From NCBI GenBank assembly GCA_950022295.1, contig OX465599.1, positions 5,146,001 to 5,210,000 on the forward strand: a DNA stretch of 64,000 nucleotides. Direction: 5' to 3'. A program made the position numbers and the translations under genes. The stretch's first letter is position 1. Every line of letters begins with the position of its first letter. Origin of the DNA: Bromus sterilis. Taxonomy: Eukaryota > Streptophyta > Magnoliopsida > Poales > Poaceae. This document shows positions 32,187-43,651 of the stretch, in pieces. The notes under the pieces are model-generated. The model searched no databases, was not told the DNA's origin, and saw only the letters and a list, made by a program, of their open reading frames with translations.

Positions 32187-33876
32187 CCCCCAAAATTTCT
32201 AGTTATCAAGTTAGATGCATGTACAAGTGCTGGGAATGCTATAACTGTGTTTGGCTTGGTTGCATAGATAAAAAGGGAAACGATCCTGATGGGCACACCG
32301 TAAATGTTGCAACTCTAGTATTAAAATGCTACTATGTGTACTACTATCATACTAAAATGCTACTATGTTGATCCATGTTATTTTTCGCTAAACGGATGTA
32401 TTTAGATGTATTCTAGTGCTAAACATATCCATTTGATAACATGATATAAAATGCAATAATGATTTCTGTTGCAACAAAAAAGATTGCTGCCACGACTTGA
32501 TGGTAAATATGGTACACAATAATTATGTCGGTTTTTTACTGTAACAGTGAAAAAACTTTAAAAATCTACTCATTATATTTTTTTTGTTGCATCCATATAT
32601 CAAAAAAGTTATAACCGCTCCATAAATATTGTAACGGTACCGCAAATATTACGACTGTACAACGCAAAGAGGTACGCACAAATCTGATTCATTGAATCAT
32701 GGTGATCGATCGGCTGCGGTCGGACCGGCCCAAACTGGGCCGATCGACCGGCGGCTAGCGCTGGCCTAAATAAAAAGATGGAACCGGAGCGGAAACCCCT
32801 TTCTTTCAAAACGGTAGGAGATAAGAAGACTAGGAGCGCTTTTCTTTAGCAACCATAATAGGTAACTGCATCAGTGATGCTTGAAGTTGACATAAGTGTT
32901 CACTTTAGTGCTCGTATTTAAAAAATTCTTTGAACTTATTTTAAAACTTGGCATGATCGTATAAATACGGTGCTAACCTCATTTCTACACGTAAAATGGG
33001 CCACTATTGCCAGGAAACAAAATTTAATTGGTACTAATGTTTCTATGAGTAGTGGGTCCCGTATGTCAATACTGCAGAAAAATTGGCAAAAATTATTTTC
33101 GGAATTTGATGTAAGACGTGTACCTCGCTTAGAACCTCAACCAACCATTTCACCATAATAATTGAGTTGGTAAGTACAACTCATCATCCTAATGTATAAA
33201 GGTGTAACGCTTGTGATACTTTAAAATAATACAAATATTTATAAATAAAATCTTATAAATATATTTAAAATTAAAGCTCATAAATATTAGATGATATTTG
33301 AATAATTATACACACATTTTTATAATTCATGAGTACGATGTTTAAGTAAAGTCCTATACATGTCTAAAAAGGTAAAGTTCTCTACAATTACAAAAAATCA
33401 TATATTTAAATTTAAAATGTTTATAAGAATATACACTAGTTAATTGTATTTATATTATATAAAAATTATCAATAGAAGCTATGAGTGACATTATGCACTA
33501 GTGGTTCATAAATATATATATATATTAAAGGTTTTTATCCATAATATATATAATTTAAATATAAACCATGTGAGTATAAAAATATTTATATTCACTAACA
33601 TTTAACTTTTTTATTAAATAAATATTTTTAAATAGAATCCTTAATCATATATTTTGAAAAAATATGTGCACACAAATATTTGTATACCATGATGTAATTA
33701 TTAATAACACACTAATATGTGAAACTAAATTTTATTTATTACAATATCAATTTATAGAAGTTCACAATTTTTTTAAATAATGTCTGCAAGATTGGCCATT
33801 AGGCGGACTTGATTTAAGTACCACAAGAATATGTGTTAAATAGATTATTAGGCTTGACGTTCAATAGATATCAATT
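32187..33876. other. Upstream intergenic DNA, AT-rich
   Basis: 32330-32480 contains a MITE-like remnant (AAACGGATGTATTTAGATGT) related to pieces near 56230 and 56322. 32690-32820 is a GC-rich patch with GGCCGATCGACCGGCGG. 33180-33780 is very AT-rich. No gene is seen. Confidence 0.4.
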
Positions 33877-33950
33877 GTGTCAGTGGGTTGTAGTGGTTAT
33901 CATAGGCTATTCAAAACCTACAAGTAGCAGTTTTGAGTCCTAGAGGACAC
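33877..33950 (+). mobile_element. tRNA-like SINE head (candidate)
   Basis: A 74-base segment opens GTGTC and closes GACAC, which could pair as an acceptor stem. It has a box A-like TAGTGGTTATCATAGG and a box B-like TTTTGAGTCCT at about the right spacing. It is degenerate, so a SINE relic is more likely than a working tRNA gene. A T-rich stretch follows. Confidence 0.35.
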
Positions 33951-34621
33951 ATTTTTGTGCTAATTTTTTTGTGCTGACAGTCAGGACGCACTAATCATAG
34001 AAACACGTAATACCCAACTAAATATTGTCTCGTCGCTACAGTGGGCCTCGTGCCATGGCATATACGGTGCCATGTCGACGCATTTTACATATACAGATGG
34101 GATCAGCATTGTATTTGCACGTTTCTGCAAAGTTTTAAAACCAGCCCAACGTATTTTTCAATTTCAGACACAAAAATAAACATACGTGGCAAGTTCAAGC
34201 ACCACTGGTGCAATTACCTCTAACCATAATTATGTCAAGATTCATGTAGACCACGGGCCAAGAGCATCTTTTTTCAATAGGTGCTCTATAAGGAGTAGGA
34301 CATAAGGCTTCTTTCAATGCAAAGGTACTAAGTAAGGTGTTAAATACATTAGAAGAGTTAAGCAACTATAGTTTACAATGCATTGGTGTTTTTTTATTGT
34401 TGTTAAGATTATCTCATTTAATTGTTTAGCAATTAAAGTCTTTCATGTATAGGCCAGTTCCCTTCATTTTTAATGTTCTGCATAGGTTCTCATGACTAGC
34501 ATCGTTTTCTTCTGGGGTCATCAAAGTCCTCTCTTTCCTCTTAATATCTTGCCACATAGAATTTTTTGCCTAGTTGGCAAGCTTAGCACCTATACAAGGT
34601 GGAGCATTGGGAGCAGTCTAA
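33951..34621. other. Intergenic DNA with a possible MITE
   Basis: 34260-34615 resembles a known Triticeae MITE type, with AATAGGTGCTCTATAAGGAG at the left and TTAGCACCTATACAAGGTGG at the right, partly inverse to each other. Exact ends cannot be set. 33951-34250 shows nothing recognisable. Confidence 0.35.
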
Positions 34622-34904
34622 GAGCATGGTTAATAGTGTAGCCGGTTGTTGGTTATAAGGAGATGTCATGTCATCTATAGCCAACAGTATAATATTTAGA
34701 TTTAAATATGTTCTACTTTATTGATATATGACCCACATGTCACTCTCACAAAGTTTCTAGGAGCACGTGATGCAGCCGGCTACTAATCTGTAGCCCGTAT
34801 CTCTTCTCTCTCCTTTCCTCTCTCCTCCAACTAAACAAAAATATAATATTTTAATACTTATAGCCCACCTACGTTACCTTATTGTTACCTTATTGTACTT
34901 GCTC
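34622..34904. mobile_element. Tourist-type MITE (PIF/Harbinger)
   Basis: Flanked by TAA (34619-34621, 34905-34907). The left end GAGCATGGTTAATAGT faces the right end, whose inverse is GAGCAAGTACAATAAGG. A length of 283 bp and a TAA target fit Tourist. Confidence 0.75.
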
Positions 34905-35264
34905 TAAGAGCATCTACAGTGATACATCAAATTCAGGACCTTAAACATCTGTGAACAATTCAGGTCATTTCTTAATTTTTTGTTGGACCTAACTACGTAG
35001 CAGCGCCGCACAAGCGTTCTTTGGTGCGGCAGCTTCCATTTTCTCTCTATATGCATACACGCACATGACATCAACAAAAGATTCCTTCAAATTCAAACAT
35101 TTAAAAATATTTATCTCCTAAACCTTTAATTCAATTGATGTTCCGTTCTCACCATTAGCTTTCTCAGGATAAGATCTTTAAAACTAGATTCCTTTTCGAT
35201 ATGTTTTGGCAACTTTTTTTATCGATATTTGCCACATTATATTTACTTACTTGCCATAGAAATA

Positions 35265-35418
35265 CTCCCTTCGTTCCTAAATATAAGTCTTTTTAGAGAC
35301 ACTATGAACCACATATGGATGTATATTGATGTATTTTATAGTATAAATTCATTTTTTTTCTCCATATATAGTTCATAGTGGAATATCTATAAAGATTTAT
35401 ATTTAGAAACGGAGGGAG
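35265..35418. mobile_element. Stowaway MITE
   Basis: 154 bp with inverted ends CTCCCTTCGTTCCTAAATAT and its inverse (ATATTTAGAAACGGAGGGAG), flanked by TA on both sides. This is the commonest MITE type in Triticeae. Confidence 0.9.
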
Positions 35419-35421
35419 TAT

Positions 35422-35730
35422 ATTCTAGTTGTCAGTTTTAATTATATTGAGTTGTTGTTCTTTATTTCATATAGCTTACCAACTTATTTACACTTTAGTT
35501 GTATCGAGCTATCTGTTAAATTTGTATAGATTGCCAAAAAATATATTCTAATTGTTATATTTAATTATAATGAGTTGTCATTTTTTATTCGTATAGCTTG
35601 CAAAAAATTACATTCTAATTGTCAATTTTAATTATACTGGGTTGTCATTTTTTCCCGTATAGCTTGCCAATTTATTTAAGCTTTAATTGTGTCAAGTTGT
35701 CATTTTTATTTCATATAACTTTAGAAAATA
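35422..35730 (+). repeat. Imperfect tandem array, ~60-80 bp units
   Basis: The phrase ATTCTAATTGTCAATTTTAA followed by TTATACTGAGTTGTCATTTTT and CGTATAGCTTGCCAA recurs four to five times with substitutions and gaps. It lies directly beside the Stowaway element. Confidence 0.6.
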
Positions 35731-37165
35731 TTTACACACAATTTCCACAAATTAAATTATCGTTAAGCTTAGTGTGTTTCTATACCCAGTTAATTTCATT
35801 TTTCATAGAACATGCGGTTCAAAAATATTATCTTGGCGTGTTCGTTGATTTTTTTACTAAAACTTAGCTTCTCAATAGTAAAAAGCAAAGTACTTAGCAA
35901 GCATTAAGTGAGCATTACCAAAACATCAGTCCATGCTTATGCCATGCATGGTCACTGTAGCACTGACAGTGCGTTGTAGCTCTCGAGTGTAACCGAAAAC
36001 TAGTAAGCGCATTGTGTACCGGTATGCACACGTGTATAGCAAATCCTGTAGCATAGGTGTAAATTCGATGTGCATGAGCCGCCGCACGGGACGACCATGC
36101 TGCAGCGCCACTGTATAGATTTTCCTTTTTTGTTTCCACAACAGAACACCTCATTTATCAATTCTCAAATCCATACAAACATAAAACTATCTCTTCGATA
36201 CATCTAGCCACTTCATTTTTCAGTAAAGGGTGATTTTATTATCTCAAAATATAGCATCAAGGAGATACAAATCAATATGAGTAACAACCGGTCTCTGCAT
36301 AACTAATTAAGATGCACACGTTCAAATCCAAAAGTCTACAAGATTCTTGAAATAAAAACCGATAAATCGGCAACAATAGAATCCTATAGATCGACACTAT
36401 GCCTATGTCAAAGGAGGTGATGGATCGATCCGTAGGTTATGATGCTACCCATGTTGAAAAAACCCTCCATAACTACATGCTCCAATCATGTACACACCAC
36501 CTCGAACACATCGGTTGGTAATTCGGTCGTTGTAGCATAGACCATGTACGTAACGAGTGCGTAAACCAGAAAATAACTTACAAAGTAGGGATACTTTTAC
36601 CATTAAAAATTAAATTATTTCTACATATCCAAAGCGACAAATTAAATCATACACTCCCACCCTCATTTCGAACCAAATTGTGTGCGCCGACTATCATTCT
36701 CGCACCGGCTGACACTACCGTCGTGACGTGCTATGCGTGGATCAACCGAATAGAAGGCTAACCGGCGCCCTACGGTCCTCTCCTTTTCTCTAATTTTGTT
36801 ATAAGCTTCAAATTAGATTAAGTCTTTTGGTTTACTAACGTTTTTTAGAACAATTTTTTGTCTGTTTATTGAATTTTTCACCAATTCAAGATTTTCAATG
36901 GTTGCTCGACCAAAATCAAAGTTCTATCTTTTTTGCATTGGCACTTGAGAAAATTCTAATTATGATACCATAATACTAAATTTAAATTGTTTAATTAAGT
37001 GAGATTATCCTTAAGTTTTTATATGATTTCATAAAAAATATTGGGGCTACATTTTGCCTTTTGGACTGTCGGGGCCTAGTTTCTGGAGACGATCCTACCA
37101 CAGACGCCTAGGTGTCGATGGAAACATCGTCTCCCACGTAAAAATAGTCCACATTAGTGAGAAAC
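35731..37165. other. Intergenic DNA without recognised features
   Basis: Mixed AT-rich sequence. 36220-36330 (GGGTGATTTTATTATCTCAA) resembles repeated grass sequence I cannot name. No convincing coding or RNA feature is seen. Confidence 0.4.
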
Positions 37166-37168
37166 TAA

Positions 37169-39194
37169 GAGCATCTCCAGCCGCGCCCCCAAGAGGTCCC
37201 CAAGCCGGCGCTATTTGTGCCGGACGGACGAATTTTGCCAAGTTGCGCCCTCAAGGGCCCAAATAGCGTCGGATTGGGCCAAAAGTGGATCCGGCGGATG
37301 AAGCGAAACACCGCGTGGGACCGCGGTGTCGGCGAGAAAGGCCACTTCTCCCGCTGTTTTCCTCCCTCCCTCGCCGCAGCTCCCGCCAGTTCCTCCATAT
37401 TCGCCCCCATGCCACCGAAGAAGACGCCGCAATATGTCCCTCCCCCCTCCCCCCCCCCCCCCCCCCCCGCGCGCGCCGATGCACCATCACCACCATTGTC
37501 GGCCCCCAAGCAGAGGAAACAGAGAGCCCCCAAGCCCAGCCCAAAGGGTTTGACGGATGGCGAGTGGAAGGCCGACCAAGACCGCCGCTCGTGGACGACA
37601 ATCGACCAGCGCAGGAGGCTCGCCGCCTAGAAAGCCCGGGACGCGACGGACGTCGCGGAGAAGAACCTGGAGGCCATCCAAGAGGCGGCGGCGGTGGCCA
37701 AGAAGGACCTTACGGAGACCCTTGCGACGGCGGCCATGGCTCGCGCGAGCAGCGTGCCGCTGTTTCGCAACCCAACACAGCAGAGCGTCGCCTCGCCCGC
37801 CGGAAAATTCTCGCCATCGACGCCTTCGGCATGGGGGTACAAGTCGTCACCTGACCACAACGGCTTTGACCCCAACCTCGCCTTCCCGCACGCGGCGTTC
37901 GCCCTGCGACCAGCATCGGTCGCCAACTCGCCGGCCTACGCGCCCGTGTCGTCGCCGTCCTTGCGCCGCGGAGCCATCCCCTTCGCCGCGGAGATTGAGG
38001 ACCTCATCACCGCCGGCTCCGAGGCGTACGCCACCAAGGACGGCGACTTCACCCGGGAGGGAGATGGGGCCGAACAGGGAGGCATCGAGGAGGATGCCAA
38101 AGAAGAGACCCACGAAGCGCCGGAGGAGCCGGAGCAATCCGCCGCCAAAGGAAATAAGAAGAGGAAGAACGGCAAGATTCCGCTGAATCGCGTCAAGTGG
38201 ACGGCCAAAGAAGACGAATGCCTGGCCGAAGCATGGAAGACGATGAGCTTGGACCCCATCACCGGCGCCAACCAGAACGGTGACACGTACTGGACAAGGG
38301 TCAAGGCGGCGTTCGACGAAAGAAAGATGGTCGACCCCTATTTCAGCGGCGTCTACATGAAGCGCAGCCCGAAAGCCATGGCCTCCCACTGGTCGGCCAT
38401 CCATGCGGCGTGCAACAAGTGGCACGGCATCCAGGAGGAGGTGCTTGCCCAGCCGAAAAGCGGCGCAAGCAACGACCAAAAGGTATGCTCTCGTCTTGAA
38501 CTCGCTGTGAACTCGTCTGTCCTGACCTCGTTGTGCCAGATCGCGCGCATGTTCGGCATGTATCGGCAGGATAATGTCGCTGAATTCAAGTTCATCACCG
38601 TCTTCATCCGGCTCGAGTGGTGCGAAAAATGGAAAGAGATCCGCCATCAGCTCTCGAAGACCAAGAACGGCGTCTACGACCCAGACGCGTCGCCACCGGC
38701 GGCGTCCGAGGACCGCCCTTCGGAGGGTACAAGAAGGCAAAAGCGGCGAAGCCCGCGGCGCCGGCTGCCGAGCGGATGCAGTCGGCCATCGAAAAGTGCA
38801 TGGCCGACATCGCTAGCAACGCCACAATCAGGGAGGAGAAGCCCCATGCGAGGTGGTCTGAGTTGCTGACGAAGCAAGACGCCAAGCTCGACCACCTCAG
38901 GACGAGCGCCGCCGCAAAGAAGAGAAACACCGACCTCACGTTTCTGGCGATGATGGCGACGATGGACTTGACGGCGATTGACGCGCCGATCAGGAAGTGG
39001 TTCGTCTCCAAGCGCGCCAAGATCTTGGCTCAAATGGCGCCGCCCGTGATCACGCCGCCCGCGCCGCCCACTGCCTCGCCTACGCCGACTGCCCAGAAGC
39101 ACGTCGTCCACTCCAGACACGTCGTCCACGCCGCCCAAAGAACTCGGTGAGCCAATGGCGTCTGCCGTCGACCTCGACGGCCGCGGCTGGGGAG
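37169..39194 (+). mobile_element. PIF/Harbinger-like element, 5' part only
   Basis: Begins GAGCATCTCCAGCCGCGCCC directly after TAA, as expected for a Harbinger terminus next to its target. It carries an ORF1-type gene and is cut at 39194 by an LTR retrotransposon. The transposase part and right terminus are not found beyond 55700, where sequence appears to have been deleted. The segment is strikingly GC-rich compared with its AT-rich flanks. Confidence 0.7.
37409..39150 (+). pseudogene. Harbinger ORF1: Myb/SANT-like, NAM-associated-type protein
   Basis: Starts MPPKKTPQYVPP with a proline-rich part. The Myb/SANT-like domain (RVKWTAKEDECLAEAW, then YWTRVKAAFDE) lies near 38190-38450. The C-terminal helical part (KKRNTDLTFLAMMATMDL) is of the NAM-associated type. 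In PIF/Harbinger elements this protein binds DNA and helps bring the transposase to the nucleus and the ends. A likely in-frame 57-base intron (GTATGC...TGCCAG, 38483-38539) separates DQK from IARMFGMYRQDN. It is broken by TAG at 37628-37630 and by a frameshift near 38715-38730. A poly-C run near 37446-37468 lies in the proline tract. Confidence 0.75.
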
Positions 39195-40826
39195 TGATAC
39201 GTCCCAAACGTATCTATAATTCCTGCTTGCTCCATGCATGTTTTGTGTGACTTTGCCATGTTTTGGTTGAACTTTATTACACTTTTAAACCAATTTGGAC
39301 TAACCTACTAACTCAGTGCACCCAGTTGCCAGCTTCTGGTTTTCTGCTGTTTGTTTTTCAGGTTTTCCGGCTGATTAAAGTGCCCAAAAAATTCCGCAAA
39401 AATTATATTAAAAATCAGCGGGCAGGAAGCTTCCGGAATAACCAAGGGAGAGAGCCGGGACCACCACCAGGGAGCCAGAAGGGTCCCTGGCGCGGCCCCA
39501 ACCCTAGGGCGCGCCAGGCACCCTCCTGGCTGCCCTGGGTGGCCCCTCGACGTCCCCCTTCGCCTATATAACCCCCTCGGGGTATAAACCCCTAAACAAG
39601 AACTCTTTTTCGCGGAAAACTCTCTGTTCCGCCGCCGCCGTTTTCAGATCGGGGCTGCCTGGAGAAGCTGCCCCGGCACCCTGCCGGAAGGAGATCACCC
39701 CTCCGGGAGACCATCCATAGCCATGGACGCCTCCCGTATGTACCGTGAGTAGTCCCCCTTGGACCATGGGTCCGTGATCAGTAGCTATGTGATGTCCTCT
39801 CCCTCTTTTATGCTTCCACTTTCGAGACCTCGTGAGCTGCCTCACATGATCGAGGCACCTATGTAATTTTCTGTTGTTGCTATGCTGAGTTTGTTGGGAT
39901 CTGATGGATTATGAGACTATGTTCAGATTGTGATGAGTAATATATTTGGTTTGCCCTTTTATATTTTGTTCTTGAGTAAATTCTTGCATGTTCTCCGTTG
40001 CAGTATTTTCTTTGGCCAAGTTATTTGCTTGCACTCCAAGAGAGAGCGTTATGCTCGATTATGGGTTCAGCCCCTTGATGTCTAGCTTGAGTGACAGAAA
40101 CATGAGACTAGGGGATGTGTTGTTGCCACCAGGGATAAAACAACGGTGATTGTGCCTATTGGTGCAAGAATTGTTTACTTTACGCAAAGTTCTTTTAATG
40201 CAGTTGTCTGTTGCTTTGAGTTTACACTTTGGGTGAGATTCGCAACTTAATACCAGCGAGATGTTCTGGATAGATATCTCAAGGTGGATGATTCGTAGTA
40301 GATGCAGATGGATTTCGGTCTACTTACCTTGGCGTACTGCCCATTGCTTTTGAGTCCTTCCTTTCTTTGCAGCATAGTTAGCATTGCGGTGCCTTCATAA
40401 TCCTGTCAATTGCCCAACTGTGATTTGTTTACCTCGCTAGCATTTTTATCGTCTTTTGGGAGAGAGACATCACTAGTGAAAATCACGGGACTCCGGTCCA
40501 TCTTCATACCATTGTTCACACCCACTATTTATCTTTCTGTTTTTACTTTTACTAGTACCTTTTTTCTCTTGCGTTTGATCCTTTGTAAACGACAAGGCCG
40601 GAGGAATTGACAACTCCTCTGAACTCGTTGGGAGCAAAGTTTTTTTTTTGTGCAGGTCCACGACAACTCCACGCATCAGAATAATTTCTGGCGCCGTTGC
40701 CACCTATCGTACTTATCGTTGAGTCCTACTGGAGACAAACCTTGGTATCTTTACTGAGGGAATTTACCGCTACGCTGCATCTCAACCTTCCACTTGGGGT
40801 AACCAACGAGGGGCGAGAAGCCATCA
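39195..40826 (+). repeat. 5' LTR of the Athila-like element
   Basis: 1.63 kb. A TATA box (CCTATATAACCC) lies near 39565. The LTR includes an extra copy of the primer-site core (TGGCGCCGTTGCC, 40689). The end is inferred from the CATCA placed just before the primer site and from continuity with minus-strand copies elsewhere in the window. Confidence 0.82.
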
Positions 40827-41057
40827 AGCTAATTTCTGGCGCCGTTGCCGGGGACTCAAAGGAAGTACAAATACGTGAGTCCTGATAACCGCCAATTTCT
40901 GGCGCCGTTCTCGGACTCCTGTATCAAAAATAGGGGAGTTACACGCTATCTTTTACCTTTGCTTTTTAGTCTTGTTAGTTTACTTTTCAGTTTTTACTTT
41001 TGTGTCCCTAATCAAAAAATACCAAAAATACCTGTTACCTTGTCAGTAGCTACCACT

Positions 41058-41842
41058 ATGGCTGGTCCTTTTGCCTTTGGTGAGGCGGAAGTGCTTACCT
41101 TTACTCAAAGAGGTGGTGAGAGTTTAAAAGATGCTTGGTATAGAATTAATGATTCTCAAAAAAGAGCCACCAAGAAGCAATCCACTGCTATCCTGCTTAG
41201 AAATTTTTATGTTGGGATCACTTCTTGGAATAGGTTTCTTTTAGATACTGCTATCAGTGGAAACTTCACAGAGGCCCCAGTTTGGGAAGCCCTTAATGTC
41301 ATTGAATATCTTGTAGGAAGTCTCCCTATTGCTAGTATTAAAGAGGACATTACTTTAGCTCACATTATGAGAAAACTTGAAAACATAGGGCTAGAGATGC
41401 CAAGCATTGATAGGATGAATGAGTTGGAGCGTAAGATTCAAGGGAATTTGAATAGGCTAGATAACTCTATGCAGAAAATTATCAAAACTTTAGAGACTAT
41501 CAAAACCCTTGATGAAAAGTCTTCTAGGATAGAAAATATTGAGGAAGTGATTGAAACTTTAGGAACTACTTTTTCCTCAATCAAAACTAAAAGGGATGAA
41601 ACTCCGGCAAAGAAGGAACCTAAGTCCGTTTACGCACCCAAGGTTCCTCGAACAAAAGATAGCACACATGTTGCCAAGAGAGTTGAAACAGTGAAAACTT
41701 TGGAGGAGACACCTATCTTTAATTTTAATGAAACTCCAACTGATTCCCCCCTTTTGATTTTATTCCAAGAAGAATTTTTATTCGTCCTTTATTTGAGAAA
41801 CCTATTAAGACTAGTTGCACTATTGAAGAGTTTTTTGATGAT
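41058..41842 (+). pseudogene. Gag of the Athila-like element, interrupted
   Basis: From the ATG at 41058 (MAGPFAFGEAEVLTFTQRGG) the frame is open upstream and downstream. RGGESLKDAWYRINDSQ and the following helices are the gag fold. A long helical, coiled-coil-like part follows (KIIKTLETIKTLDEKSSRIE). A frameshift near 41750 moves the C-terminal part to another frame, and the inserted LTR element at 41848 ends it. After that insertion a short stretch resembling the C-terminus continues from 50180 to a TAG at 50271. Confidence 0.72.
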
Positions 41843-43651
41843 CATGGTGTTGGGGTTCGGGGCAGAAAACACAAATTTTTCCTTGACCTACGATACCCAA
41901 TCCCAAGACCTATGCTATGCTGATGCAAGTAACGGACATAAATATATCACATACCAGTATGTAGTCCGTTAAGCGGGAAACGTTCCCGCATGAACGTGGT
42001 TGGTGTAGTCGTACCGGCAATCCCCGATGCCGCGCAGATCCATGATGACTCCTGTAGCCACCCGATCCTTGCAGACCGATGACGGGATTACGTCCCCGTC
42101 GGAACGTTGCTGATGAAGACCTCGCGATACGGCCACGACGATGAAGTAGCACCATAAGTGTAGTGCCTCGCGGGATTATACACATACAGTATACCCGACG
42201 TCCCTCCGGGCTCCGAACCAGTAGAGCAGCGGAAAGAAGATGGATTCGGATCCCGATTCCAGCAGCACGACGGCGTGCATATAGTGGAGAAATCCCCAAC
42301 CAAGTGTAGACTCCAAACAAGGGGAGTCCACTCGAGGAAGGAGAAAGGAGGGAGAGAGATGAGAAACTTTTCTCAAAAATATGATGATTAAAAGGGCACC
42401 TCTACCCCTCCTTATATAGGCCAAGGAGGGGTGACACCCCCCTCCACTTCCGAGGTGGGACTAATCCCAAGGGAGGGGGGTGGCGCACCAATAAGGGGGG
42501 TGGGCCCCCTCATGGCGCCATGGCCCATGGGGGAGGACTCCCTCTCCCCCTAATGGGCCCTATGAGGCCCATATGCCTTTTAATTCATTTTTAATTATAT
42601 TTAAATACATTTTAATATTTAATTCAGATAATTAAATAATAAAACATATATTAAACATTATTAAATATATTTTGAACCTTTCAAAATACCCAGAACAACT
42701 TCCGGCCTTCATCGGAACAATTCCGGTCATCACCGGAACAATTCCGGTGTTCTCTCCAATTTCTCCGGTGATCCCGAATCAATCCTTACTGCGTCGAGTA
42801 CCCTTAAGTGTAACACCCTACGGTCCGGGAAACAACAGACATGATTGAGACAATTCTCATTGATCAATGACTAATCAATTGGACCTGGTTACAATCCTTG
42901 ATAGCCCCTGCGCTTCCATCGAATGAACTTCAATCGCTGTTGGATCCGTTAACTGTGTGCCTGTTCCCTTTGTCCTGTGGTACTTTTCTTGTCCGAGGTT
43001 TGATCATCGGTATCCAATATACCTAGTTCGTCCTCGTTCTCAACAAACAAGTTTACTCGTTCCCGTGATATTACAACTCCGTGACCTAGTCACACGTTTG
43101 CAAACTTCATGATGTAACATCACCGAGTGGGCCCAGAGTACCTATCCGTCACACACGGATGGACAAATCCCGCTTTGATCTATTTGCATACTCATCAACC
43201 ATCTATTTCGGAATACCCAAAGGGCTCCGTTATAGCCAGCATATTTCAGTCAGGCGGTGGGATACAAATCAAAGAATCCTAATAGATCGTAATTACGTAT
43301 GATCATTACGGTCAAAGGATCTGGTCACTACGTTATAGTTATCGCAATGTCGAACTATGTGACTTGATCACATCGCAACACTTCTGGTGGGTGTATGTCC
43401 ATCATATCATTATCCAATGATACGACTCCATTGTCAACAGACGCCATTGTCTCATGATCAGGAAACCTTGATCATCAATCGCCCAATGGACTAGTATACT
43501 AGGGTTAACTAGGGACCTGGTTGTTTGTATACCACACCTGTATTAATGTTTCCTCTTAATACAGTTCTAGCATAGTATCAAACGTATTATGAACTAATGG
43601 AATATGCTCGATAAAACATATTTTATTTGCCTCTAGGGCACATTCCCAACA

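Noticed and set aside
37557..38740. Long frames in other frames of the Harbinger ORF1
   Set aside because: High GC content leaves several frames open; only one shows Myb-like and NAM-associated motifs.
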